From Boesenbergia rotunda (taxonomy: Eukaryota; Streptophyta; Magnoliopsida; Zingiberales; Zingiberaceae), in the NCBI GenBank assembly GCA_024364735.1, contig JAGFNQ010001615.1:82981-146980 (forward strand): a stretch of DNA of 64,000 nt. Direction: 5' to 3'. Position 1 is the stretch's first letter. Every line of letters begins with the position of its first letter. The notes beneath the pieces are model-generated. The model saw nothing but the letters and a program-made list of their open reading frames with translations, searched no databases and was not told where the DNA came from. The translations under genes and the position numbers were made by a program. This document shows positions 47,351 through 58,316 of the stretch, one piece after another.

Positions 47351-48448
47351 TGATTAGTTTGAACAGGGGTTTGATGTGTGTGTCAATATGATTAAATTAG
47401 AATTTCATATTAGTTTAATATGTATTTGAGTCATGCAGGACTTGATGGAACACACATAAGGAGCTTGACGCGGCCAACTATGGGAGATCTCATCTTGGTG
47501 CTCGAGTCCTTGAGTTGGTTAAAGGATGGTGCATCCGAGGGATTGTCGAACAAGGAGCAACGGAGTGGAGCCAAGAGAAGTGGACTTCAAGGCATACACG
47601 AAGGATGACATGGGGACGAGCCGCGAACTCGTATGCATTCGAGGGACGAGAGCCAAACGAAGAGGGCTTCAAAGGGCGAGCCGCGAAGGAAGGTATGGAG
47701 ACAAGTCGCGGGCTTGTATGCATCCGGAGGACGAGAGCCAAAGAAAGAGAACCTCAAATGGCAAGCCGAGGAAGTGAACTTCAAGGCATATACGAAGGAT
47801 GGACTCCAGAGAAGTTGAGAGTGAGTTTATAAGTTGGGCAGTCGATTGGCAGCATTGGGTAAAACTCACAGAAAGATCAATTGACTTGGGTTGACACCAG
47901 TCGACTGGGGTTGACACCAGTTGATTGATGCTTTGAAAAAAAACTAGTCGTTGGTTGTGTACACCGGAGAGGACCAGTCGACTAGAGTTTGGACGAGTCG
48001 ACTAGTAACAGGTCTGAGCTATTTGTCAATAGCTCTTTCCTCTACTTAAAGGGAAGCTTTGAGGCTTGAGAAGGGTTAGATGTTATGTTGAAAATCTTCT
48101 TAATCAAGTGCTCAAAGCTCCAATGCCTAATCTCTTCCCCCTAACCCTAAGCTCAATTTTGTAAAGGAAAGAGAGATCCTTGTGAGAGGTTGTTATCCAT
48201 CGAGAAGGAGAAAACTTAGCTGGAGATTGTCAGGGATTAATCCACCGATGGATTGAGGGGTTGTCCACTTTAAGGACACATCGTGGAGTAGGAGTAAGCA
48301 ATCTTCGAACCACATAAAGGTTTTATGTTAGCATTTGTTTTTTATTGTTTAGTTTGTATTTCCACTACGCTACTAACCTTGTAGGAAGAAATTGCATTTT
48401 GGGTGATGAGCTATTCACCCCCTCTAGCCGGGTCTCCGATCTTCATCA
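47345..48448 (+). mobile_element. Copia 5' LTR (element B)
   Basis: It matches the 3' LTR starting at 51182; the first 20 or so bases are lost at the (TA)n edge. It contains repeated GAAGTGGACTTCAAGGCATA units (about 47575-47800), a cluster of CAGTCGACTG palindromes (47839-48005), and ends shortly before the primer site. Small ORFs inside on both strands come from the repeat units. Confidence 0.8.
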
Positions 48449-48450
48449 AT

Positions 48451-48462
48451 TGGTATCAGAGC
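48451..48462 (+). other. Primer binding site (tRNA-Met type)
   Basis: TGGTATCAGAGC, directly after the LTR of element B. Confidence 0.9.
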
Positions 48463-48514
48463 ACAAGGTCGCCCTTCAATGGACTAATAGTTGAGTAGAG
48501 TAATTTTCATCAAA

Positions 48515-50192
48515 ATGGTCGGCTCACACATTCAACCACCAAAATTTGAAGGAGAATTCTCTTGGTGGAAGAAAAGAATAGAGGTATTCTTCAATACCGA
48601 TTTTAATATAATGTTAATTATAGAAAATGATTTTGAAGTGCCTAAGGATCAAGATAATAAACCACTTGAAAAGATAAGATGGAGCAAAAAGTAAAAAGAT
48701 GATCATTTAGCAAATTCAAAGGCAATGCACCATCTTCTAAGTGTGCTTCCTCAACAAGAGATAACGAGGATCGAAAATTACACAAGTGCTATGGATTTAT
48801 GGGAGTGGCTAGTAGAGCTTCATGAATGCACATCAGAAGTTAAATTGGCAAAGAAAGATCCTCTCCGATCTCAACTCAATAACATCAAGCTTAAAAAGGA
48901 GAAAAGGTATCTAGTTTACATTCTAGAATTAAGAAAATTTTAAATGGACTAACAAGTATAGGTGAGCAATTCTCCAACCGATATATCTTCATGAAAGCAA
49001 TCAATGCCTTCCCAAGAATCGCAACATGGTGTTCAATGGTGGACTCATACTATATTTCAAAAGATCTAGAGAAAAGCTCCATAGATGAATTATTCTCGAC
49101 CATGGAGCTCTATGAAACTCGGATTGGAGAATTGGATGGAGATGTCTATAGACCAAAAGGAGTAGCCCTTGTGGCAAACAAGAGAAATGGTAAGAAGAAG
49201 AAATCAACATCCCCACCATCCTCCAACTCGGAAGAATTGAGTGTCTCAATGGATAGTGATGAAGAGACATATATGGTAAGAAAAATAAGAAAAACTTTTA
49301 AACATTTTCCATCTAACAAATCTCATAGTAGGAAAAGTTCAAGAAGCAAAAGTAGGACTAAGAAGATATTTTGCTACAATTGTCAAAGAGAATGACACAT
49401 AAGGGATGAATGCCCACTCTTGAAGAAAAAGGAAGGAAAGAAGAAGGAGAAGAAGAAGAAATCAAAAGAAAAAGGGAAAATGGTCCAAAGTCTACAAGCA
49501 ACATGGGATGACTCATAATCATCGGAAGAAGAAGAAAATCATGTATCTCATTTTGCCTTAATGAGAATTGATGGCATAGCCTTCACATTATCCGAAATTG
49601 TAGAATGAAAAAGTTGAAGTGAAGATGAAGGGAGCTCAAGTGAAGGGGGAGGTCAAACTTCGAACTCATACGTCTCGGTAAGTGAGATGTATAATCTACC
49701 CACTACTATTTTAGTTAAAATTATTTCTAACATCAATGATGACTTGTTTAAAGCTAAGAAGAAAACAAGACCTTGGCAAATGACATTTGCATGCTTAAAG
49801 AAAGATTAGAATCTATGACCCTTAAGGATGATATGCATGCGTCCTCTAATACAAAAATATAATGCTTTGAAGAAGAGAATAAGGACTTAAGGGAAAAGAT
49901 ATATCACCTTACCCAAGCCCTTAGAAAATTTGAAATTGACTCAAAAACCTTAGACATGATCACTGGGAGCCAAAGGGTAAGTTTCAAGAAAAATGAAGTA
50001 GGATACAATGAATCAAACAATGAAAAATCGTATCATTGTTTACTTGATATGGGTCAACCGAAAACTAAAACCCTAGATAGAAAATGAATCCCTAAGGAGT
50101 ATTTGGTTAACCCAACTAGGAATTATTTCTATTGGGTGCCAAAATCAAACCTCAAGACAAGTCAACCGTGTGAGCTAAAATCTAATTTTTGA
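48515..50192 (+). pseudogene. Copia gag (element B), decayed
   Basis: From the ATG at 48515 (MVGSHIQPPKFEGE, then a DUF4219-like GEFSWWKKRIEVFF) it reads the UBN2 gag core, with LWEWLVELHECTSE and AFPRIATWCSMVDSYYIS, to a zinc knuckle CYNCQRE.HIRDEC (about 49369-49410) in which one codon is TGA. A stop at 48692, a frameshift near 48940 and later stops break it. The C-terminal part (SLQATWDDS, acidic SSEEEE, NYFYWVPKSNLKTSQ) parallels the end of the gags of elements A and C. No pol follows before the 3' LTR, so this element too is gag-only. Confidence 0.85.
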
Positions 50193-51167
50193 AAAAAAAA
50201 ATGGTTGGCTTGAGACCTTAAGGGGGAGCACTTAGCCAAATAAAATTTATAACCAAATGAGCTAAGTAGAGATTACCTTTATTACATATCATAATGACTT
50301 GATTTATGTTTCTATTTATACATGTGAGATGTTAGGATAATACTCATGATTCACTATTGCTTATGATATTTTGATGAGTTATTAGATATATCATTTTAAT
50401 AATAATAGACCAACTATGAGAAAATAAATATTTAATTAATATCTTGCCCATAGATCATAGTTGGATATTTCAAATGTTTTGAAAATAATTCAATATTTTA
50501 CTTGGTGTGATATAGATCTGAAAAACATATGGTTTCAAAACAAGAGTTTAAACTTGATAAAAATTTGAATGTTTTTTCAAGATTTTGGATTTTAGTCAAA
50601 AACTCAAAAATATTTTGACTTTTCTTGAAAACATATTTTCCTTATTTAAGAAAAGATTAAGAAATATATTTGTAAAATTTTGTGTTTTTTTTGAATTTTT
50701 ATATGCATTTCTGAAATTTAGCTTAGAAAGTTAAAATTTAGATCAGATTTGTGTCAGTCGACTGGTACAGAGGGCCAGCAAACTGGTCTTAGTATTTCTT
50801 AGTGTGAGAAACATTCTAGGGGCTATTTCGATTGGATCAGTTGACTGCATTAGAGGTCCAGTTGACTGGTCGCATGGTTTTTCATATTCTATTTTTTCTT
50901 CAGAATTTAAACTTGATCAAAAGTGATCACACTTAATGTCATAGTATGTATGATTGTTTGGTACAATCTTTTTGATGGTGTCAAAGGGGGGGAATAGATG
51001 AGTTTAAGTTAGAAATTTATCTCTTTATGTGTTTGTACAAAATTTAAAAATCATATGATAGAGCATAGGTTAAGGGGGAACTTGGATATTTTTAATGTTT
51101 CATGCTATACTATGCTTTGTATTTTCAAAATTCCTTTAAGTCTAACTTAAACATATTGCCACACATC
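50193..51167 (+). mobile_element. Non-coding segment between gag and 3' LTR (element B)
   Basis: About 1 kb, AT-rich, no ORF of note. One CAGTCGACTG-type palindrome pair lies near 50755-50785 and a diverged one near 50838-50870. Confidence 0.65.
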
Positions 51168-51180
51168 AAAAAGGGAGAGA
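51168..51180 (+). other. Polypurine tract (element B)
   Basis: AAAAAGGGAGAGA, next to the LTR start TGTTGGTGCA at 51182. Confidence 0.85.
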
Positions 51181-52141
51181 TTGTTGGTGCAATCAATCCA
51201 GGTTTGATCGGTTCGATCAGGGTTTTGATGTGCGTGTCAATATGATTAAGTTAGGATTTTATATTGATTTGATGTGTGTTTGAGTCATGCCGGACTTGGT
51301 GGAACACACATGAGGAACTTGGCGTAGTTAAGTGTGGAAGATCTCATCCTGATGCTCGGGTCCTTAAGTCGGTGAAGGATGGTACATCTAAGGGACCGCC
51401 AGACAAGGAGCAATAGAGTGGAGCCAAGGGAAGTGGACTTCAAGGCATACACGAAGGATGACATGGGGATGAGCCGCAATATCGTATGTATCTGAGGGAT
51501 GAGAGCCAAAGGAAGAGGGATTCAAAGGGCGAGCCGAGGATGTAGACTTCAAAGGCATACACGAAGGATGACATATAGACAAGCTGCAGGCTTGTATGCA
51601 TCCGAGGAACGAGAGCAAAAGGAAGAAAACTTCAAAGAGCAAGCTGGGGAAGTGGACTTTAAGGCGTATGCGAAGGATGGACTCCGGAGAGATTGAGAGT
51701 TAGTTTGTAAGCTGAGCAGTCAACTGGAGGAGGAATCAGTCGACTGACAACATTGGGTAAAACTCATAGAATGATTAGTCGACTGGGGTTGACACCAGTC
51801 GACTGATGCTTTGAAAAAAAACTAGACATTGGTGGTGTCCAACAGAGAGGACCAGTCGATCGGGAACTGTACCAGTCGACTGGTAATGGGTTTGAGCTAT
51901 TTTGTCAACAGCTCATTCCTCTACTTAAGGGAAAACTTTGAGGTTTGAGAAGAGTTAGATGTTCTATTGGAAACCTTCTTAATTAAGTACTCAGAGCTCC
52001 AACGCTCAATTTATTCCCCCTAACCCTAAGCTCAATCTTGTAAAGGGAAGAGAGATCCTTGTCAGAGGTTGTTCTCCACCGAGAAGAAGAAAGCTTAGCT
52101 GGAGATTGTCAGGGACCAATCCACCAACGGATTGATGGGTC

Positions 52142-53981
52142 TGTTGGGTATGGGTTGGCGGGTTTCCTAAGCGAATACCTGGTCGTCCTTGAGAAACCTC
52201 TCCATGTCCACGGATTAAAAAATTAATCTGAATGGAGACCTATCTCCAAACGACCGTCTCGCCATCGTATCAATCGATTCGAGTTACAACTTAGCTAAAC
52301 TCAAAGTTCGAGCCTTGTAACTCGCCTAACCAATTGACCGCGGAAAAGACGACGAGCGGATCGTCGATTTTTGTGTTTATTATCAGGGTCCAATAATTAA
52401 TTATCAACAATTAATTAAGCAAATAATTAAACATGATAATTAATTAAAACATCACATGAAATGATAGAATTAACAAAGGAGCCAAGAGAAAAATATACCT
52501 CTCTTTACCTTACGATCTTCTACTGTATGACCCTCCCCTCTTGGACGTCATGTGGGCGATGCTCTACCAAGAACTAGAATCACCAAGGTCCTCCAATTAA
52601 CCGCTTCTTCATGCGCCGATCAAAACCTTAGCACTAGGGTTCACCGCCGGCCACTTTCTCCTCCCTACCTTGCGCCGCCGGCCTTCCAAGGCCACCCAAG
52701 CCCGCTAACCACAAGGAAGCACCGGAGAGGAAGGAGAAGAAGAAGATGAAGGAGAGAAGAGCTCTCCTTTTCAACCCAAACCGGTCGAAACCTCTCCTCT
52801 CCCCGTGCTTGCGGCACCGCCGCTACCTCCCTTTCACCGCCGCCCTCTCCTTGCACCGGCCGCCAGCCCACTTCTCCTCCTCGCCGCTCACCACGAAAGG
52901 GAGAGGAGAACTCCCCCTTTGTCTAGTAGGAGCCGACCACCGAGAGGTTGAGAAGAGGAGAAGGGAAGATGAAGGAAGAAGAAAAATCTTCTTCCTCCTT
53001 GCCGCGTGCCCTAGGAGAGAGAAGGGAGAGTAGAAAAGTCTTGGGTTGGATGATCAATTGGATTAGCCTTGGTTTCATGATTCCATGGGGTATATATAGG
53101 GCTATGATAGGGACCATGAGGAGGAGTTAGGTCTTGGCCTGCTAATGGATTCAAACCCGATCCATTAATGAAGATTCATTCCACTAAAGGATCTCCATTG
53201 AACTACCTCACAAACCCTCATATTTTCATATGAGCTCTACCTATTATGAGTACATCCATCTTCCCATGTTTAAGATATCGAATGCTCGTCGATTAATTTA
53301 AATTACTGATTATTTTAATTAATCAACCTCTAACTCCTTGACCAGTACCACTCATCCTTATCATCATGTTGGACCAAGTCCACCTGTAGGATTTAACATG
53401 ATGAACCTTATGAGCTCATCAAGGGGCATCATCATCCCAACTCACCAGGACACGGATTCCGTCTATAATCAACGACACATCATGTAAATATATTATTTTT
53501 TAACTTACCGGGTCTATCAATTTAGCAGAATAAATCTCGCCCATTGGTAAATCAAAGAAATAATTACTAAGTACATGTGCCCGTTATTATATCGGGATTT
53601 AGAGCATGTACTCCATAATAAAATCGAGGTCTGATCCAATTATAAAGTCAGTATAAATTAGATCACCTCTATGTTGGTTCTGCTCAATGCACATAAAGTG
53701 CACTAGTGTAATTCTATGGTCAAGATAAACCACACCTAATTACACTACAACCATCCCGATGGTTTGTCCAACTCCATCTCGGTTGTGAGCCTCTACTTAT
53801 ACTCTGCAAGGGACTGATAACATGATCTTCTGTGTGTCACCATCCACCAGATTATCTACAATACAAAATATCAAACAGTTATGCACATACTAATATAAAC
53901 ATGCAACCGTGTTGTTGTGATTCTCTTTCAAAATGTAGATGCTCATAGAAAAAGATAAGTCTTTTAGTATACATCCTAACA
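52142..53981 (-). mobile_element. Copia solo LTR, minus strand
   Basis: On the minus strand it begins TGTTAGGATGTATACTAAAAG and ends CCCATACCCAACA; 1840 bp. Flanking 5-mers are GGGTC (52137-52141) and GGGGC (53982-53986), one mismatch apart. A minus-strand TATATATA lies near 53089. ORFs at 52552-53130 (proline- and arginine-rich) are LTR sequence. Confidence 0.82.
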
Positions 53982-54139
53982 GGGGCGTCCACCTCAAGGA
54001 CACGCCGTAGAATAGGAGTAAGCAATCATCGAATCATGTAAAGGTTTTGTGTTAGTGTTTGTTCTTTATTGTTTAGTTTGTATTTTCGCTACACTACTAA
54101 CCTTGTAAGAAGAACAAGCGTTTTGGATGACAAGCTATT

Positions 54140-54963
54140 TTGAGAACTTGATCATATGGCTAGGGGGGGTGAATAGCCGATCACTCACTTGTTTCGCGGT
54201 TCTTCCTACAATTGCTAGTGCGCAAGCGGAATACTATATAAACTCAAACTAACAAGGAAGAACACAAACCAATTTAACGTGGTTCGAAGATAAATCTCCT
54301 ACTCCACGACAACCCATAAGGTGGACAATCATGATCCGTCGATGGATGAGTCCCTAGAAAGCCTTTAGCTAGCTCATGTCGCTCCTTGTGGGTGAAGAAA
54401 CCTCACCAGAACCTTGCAACAACACCAGTCAACTACTCTAGCCGAATTCGAATGTTACAACCCAATGTTCGAATTCCAGCTGACACTAGTCGACTATACA
54501 GAAGATCAGTTGGTTGATCTTTATAAGCTCTACCAGTCGACTACTCCCAGCAACAGTCGACTACCCAAACCCTAAATCTAGGATTTTCCTTCTCGAGTAT
54601 AGTTCACTCAACACTCGGACCCTTACAACTCACTTGACTCTTCTTGCAGCCTCGACTTGTTGTTTTCAATCTTTCTTCGACTTTAGCTCTCATCTCTCGG
54701 ATGCATACAAGCCCGCGGCTTGTCTCCACATGTCATCCTTCGCGTATGCCTCAAAGTGTGCTTTTCTCGGCTCATCATTCTTGCCTTGTCCACAGTCCCT
54801 CGGATGCACCATCTTTCACAGACCCGAAGCCATTAAGCTAAGTCTATGTGTATCTTACAAAACCTGCACACTCAAATACATATATTAAACACATGGGTAA
54901 ACCTAACATAAATTCTTTGCCCAAATATCAAAACACATGGTCCCCTGGACCATAGATTACCTC
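54140..54963 (-). mobile_element. Inverted copia LTR piece
   Basis: The reverse complement resembles element-B-type LTRs: the GTGAATAGC end next to the left border, CAGTCGACTG variants (54427-54567), and GCATCCGAG / GAAGGATGACAT units near 54690-54790. It is flanked by the direct repeat ACAAGCTATT (54130-54139 and 54964-54973). ORFs at 54514 and 54644 are within it and not genes. Confidence 0.65.
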
Positions 54964-55008
54964 ACAAGCTATTCACCTCCTCTCTAGTCGGACCTCCAAT
55001 CTTCAACA

Positions 55009-56760
55009 ATATATATATACAAACATTTTATATTAAAGACCTTACTGCGAACTTATGACTAAGTGTATTTGATTTTTTTATTTTTTATTTTTTTATCTTG
55101 TTATTATGTCATTTAATATTTTACTTTTAGAATATATATAAGGGTTTGCTAAACTAAGGACCTTATCGTGTAAATTTCGTGCTAATTTTAACTATTTTTT
55201 CGGTTTGAATTTTTTTTATATTTAATACTATAATTCAACTATTAAACCTTAAAAGTAAAATCTTAAATGGCTAATTACAAGTTAAAAAAATAAAACAAAA
55301 AATAAAAATAAAACAAATATACTTGGTCTGTATAAGTCTGCACGAGAAAGTCATTCTATATATATATATATATATATATACATATATAGTTGTGATTTGC
55401 TATAGACCGTCCCTGTGCGCTCATACACGATGTAGTCAGGGCGCTTGGATTCAATCTAGGCGCCCAATCATTTTTTTTAAAACGAGTTGGCGTGCTTGGA
55501 TTGAATTCCAGGCACCCCAAATTAAATTTTTATTTAATTTTTTAAAAATCAAAACTTCCTAAATATAAATCCTAAATATAATTATACCCCATGAGCTTCT
55601 AAAATATTTTTTTTTATCTTGAACACTATAACCCAAGAGTAAAGTCTAAATCCTAGAGGAAAAATTTTATTGACTTAAACACACTATAACTCAACAAAAC
55701 TGATACATAACGTGAATTCACAGCTTGAAACTCAACGTGAATGATATGATACTCCAATTATAGCGATTCTCGATGGGTTCACCGTGCCCCCTAAGTTATA
55801 GTTTGGTTCGGGCCTCCGACCGGCACCGATGTCCAAACGATAATCGAACGTGTATACAAAAAGTGTCATGTCATTTACGTTGAGTTTCACACTGTAAATT
55901 CACGTTCTTTATCATAGCTCATAACTCAATCCCTAAACCTTAAAATCTTAAATTCTAAATATATATAATATAGTCCATGAGTATATAAATTTTTTTATCT
56001 CGAACTCTATAACATAAAAGAGAAGTCTGAATCATAGAGGGAAAATCTTATTTGCTTAAACCCACAACAATGCAATTCTTAAATTCTAAAATTCTAAAAT
56101 TTTAAACTCTAAATACATATGTTCTGGAAGGAATCGAAGTCGACGGCCAGTCACCAGGGTTCAGTCCACGCAGGCACTAACGCTAGAGGAGGAACTCACA
56201 CCCTGCGAGATTAACACGAGCGTTAGAGGAACACGCTGGAGGTTGTCCGACGGAGCCCACTCCGACGCTCAAGTCAATGCCGCTATCAAGGAGACGAAAA
56301 GAAGGCAAGAAGATATGTGTATAGTAGAGAATGCGTAACCCCCTTACCGGAGGGGTTAGAGTATTTTTTATACCTGCGGGCGTCCACGAGTCTCCACGAT
56401 CTTCGCCATGCCCTCTTGATTATCGGTTACTGGATTATCCCGGTAACGGTCTTTGCGACCATTAAATCTGGGTCGTTGCGAGGGTTAAGGCTTTGATGGC
56501 CGCATATCACGGATCATGATTATTCTGTAATAATGGATGATGATAATCCATCGATCCGAAGAAAACGGACCGCTACTTGAGGTTGGGTATTCCTTGGGCT
56601 CTACTACCCCAAGGTGACCTCGGGGTCGTTTGACCTAGGGGACTCGGGCATTCGGCCTCCCGAGGTGATCTCGGGGACCAGCCTCCCGAGTTGATCTTGG
56701 GTATGTATCTTTTCAGAGCAATCTTCAGGGCTATGTCTACTTGAGTTGGTCTAAGGATTC
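55009..56760. other. Intergenic spacer with repeat debris
   Basis: AT-rich; a short (TA)n at about 55357-55380. Two diverged direct repeats (about 55570-55700 and 55940-56070) share CATAGAGG/CCTAGAGG and GTCTAAATC-like phrases. From 56120 to 56760 the GC content rises, with CTCCCGAGGTGATCTCGGG phrases near 56655, resembling an LTR fragment of an unidentified family. No gene was found. Confidence 0.5.
55709..55906. mobile_element. Short Mutator-type MITE
   Basis: Inverted repeats of about 40 bp: AACGTGAATTCACAGCTTG (55709) against the complement of CACTGTAAATTCACGTT (ending 55906), both continuing through AAACTCAACGT. The core shares GGGTTCACCGTGCCCCC, TATAGTTTGGTTCGGG and TAATCGAACGTGTATACAA with the 997-1366 element. 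A clean target duplication was not found. Confidence 0.65.
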
Positions 56761-56833
56761 TGTTGGTGCAGAAATGCACCTAAGTCAAACCTGTGTTTTG
56801 ATAATGGCAACATAGGTCAAAAGTTAAGTCTTT

Positions 56834-57117
56834 CTTGTTTTCTAACAAGTTAATCAAGTGTGCAGGAAAAGCCCTAGCGAAGGACTGCTAGGCACTAGCA
56901 AAGGAATGCCAGGAAAGAAAGCCCTAGCGAAGGATTGCTAGGCAACTGGCGAAGGACTGCCAGCATCAAGCCCTAGCGAAGGACTGCTAGGCACTGGCGA
57001 AGGACTGCCAGCACCAAAGCCCTAGCGAAGGACTGCTAGGCAACTGGCGAAGGACTGCCAGTTTACAAGACCTGACAAAGGACCGTCAGGCAAAAGTCCA
57101 ACCAAAGGAACGGTTGG
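56834..57117 (+). repeat. Stem-loop array with constant loop (element C U3)
   Basis: Stem-loops: CCTAGC-GAAGGACT-GCTAGG (56873, 56972, 57021; GAAGGATT near 56933), CTGGC-GAAGGACT-GCCAG (56946, 56994 and later), CCTGAC-AAAGGACC-GTCAGG (57071) and CCAACC-AAAGGAAC-GGTTGG (57098). A CTTGTT/AACAAG hairpin lies at 56834-56849. Confidence 0.85.
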
Positions 57118-57358
57118 CATCAGGTAAATTCTCCTGAGAGGAGTAGGTGAGGACGCGTTCCCCGTCGAGGGAACAGTAGGCGTCGGTTCGACCTAGGGCT
57201 CCATTTTGGAGACCAAAGTCAGAACCAAGACAGCTAAGGCTGTATAAAATAATAATTAATTGTTTTATTGTATTTTGGACTAACCCTGAATGCAGGACCG
57301 AAGGAATGTGTGTCTGCAACTCAGAGAGCCTCAAAGGAGTGAGGCAGCAGCTGAGTAA

Positions 57359-57710
57359 GGCGCCCTGAGTGTCCAGGGCGCCCTCAAGGTGAACCAGAAC
57401 CAAGCGAAGCAAAATGAGCTTCAGTTGCTTACTGGGCAAGGCGCCCTCAGCAGCGAAGGCGCCTTCGACAGTGAAGGCGCCCTCAGCAGCCAACGCGCCT
57501 CCAGCCCAAGCCTGCGAAGCTCAAGCTTTATCCACAGCCGAGATTTCAGCGCGGAAGAAGTCAGCCAAGGCGCCCTCTACGACCAAGGCGCCTCCATGGT
57601 CAAACTTAATCCCTGTTCGAGCGGGATAGAAGTTGACCGAGCGATCTGCGGATCGCTTGACACGTGGCAGGGCGCCCCCGACGTCCAGGGCGCCCTGGTT
57701 GCTATAAATA
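57359..57710 (+). promoter_or_regulatory. LTR core promoter: GGCGCC groups plus TATA box (element C)
   Basis: Hexamers start at 57359/57377, 57441/57459/57477/57495 (last is CGCGCC), 57569/57587 and 57671/57689. Steps inside each group are exactly 18 bp. TATAAATA is at 57703-57710, 14 bp after the start of the last hexamer. Confidence 0.75.
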
Positions 57711-58137
57711 GCACCCAACGCCCAAGCCTTCAGCATCAACTTCATTCCAAAGCTTCCACGCTCTTCTACGCTCGCGCCTTGCTCCAGAAACGCCTCACCT
57801 CGAGCCGACGACGTCCCGCTGCCCCGAAAAGAATCGATACACTCCGGACGTCGGTAACGAAGAGCTTAATATTTTATTATTATTTTATTACACTCTCTTT
57901 GTAATTGAAATCATTGTAACCTATTTGCGCGAATATAGAATTGCCCAAAGTAAACGGTCAACGACCGTGGGCCTTGGAGTAGGAGTCGACACAGGCTCCG
58001 AACCAAGTAAAAACCACTGTGTCTTTGTGCTGTGTCTCATATTTTTTATTTCCGCTGTGCACTTACTCTTAGTTTTCCGAAAAAGAGCGATTTCCGATAT
58101 TCACCCCCCCTCTATCAGTTTTTCACGATCCAACAAG

Positions 58138-58149
58138 TGGTATCAGAGC
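58138..58149 (+). other. Primer binding site (tRNA-Met type)
   Basis: TGGTATCAGAGC, two bases after the LTR. Confidence 0.9.
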
Positions 58150-58316
58150 GGGGTTTTCAAACTTAGTGCAACCACCAGTTTGAATTTTTTTTCCAGATTT
58201 TTTTTCTTTTTTTCGAATTTAATTAATTTTTTTTCTTAATTATCTTTATCCCGCACTGCTAATCCAAGACCAAGTCTTGGGACACCTTTGTTTGTAAGTT
58301 TCCATTTACAGAACAA

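Larger units (their letters stand above)
51182..55008 (+). mobile_element. Copia 3' LTR (element B), split by two insertions
   Basis: The LTR runs 51182-52141, resumes at 53982 after a solo LTR, continues to 54139, is cut again by an inverted LTR piece, and ends with 54974-55008 (...ATCTTCAACA). Each join matches the continuous sequence of the 5' LTR. The right flank is again TA-rich, as on the left side, so element B entered a (TA)n tract. Confidence 0.8.
56761..58135 (+). repeat. 5' LTR of element C
   Basis: Starts TGTTGGTGCAGAA, ends CCAACA; 1375 bp. It holds the stem-loop array, a block conserved in all three LTR copies (57138-57191), four GGCGCC groups and TATAAATA at 57703. ORFs at 57086-57745 on both strands are LTR shadows. 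Confidence 0.88.

Noticed and set aside
52552..53130. Several 60-95-codon ORFs
   Set aside because: Inside a solo LTR defined by TG...CA ends and near-matching 5-mers; no domain.
55440..55520. Further GGCGCC pair
   Set aside because: GGCGCT and GGCGCC are 19 bp apart with no TATA box behind them; does not fit the 18-bp rule.
57086..57745. Alanine- and glycine-rich ORFs on both strands (EGAL/KAPS repeats)
   Set aside because: They arise from GGCGCC-rich LTR promoter repeats (18 is a multiple of 3) and have no counterpart as proteins.
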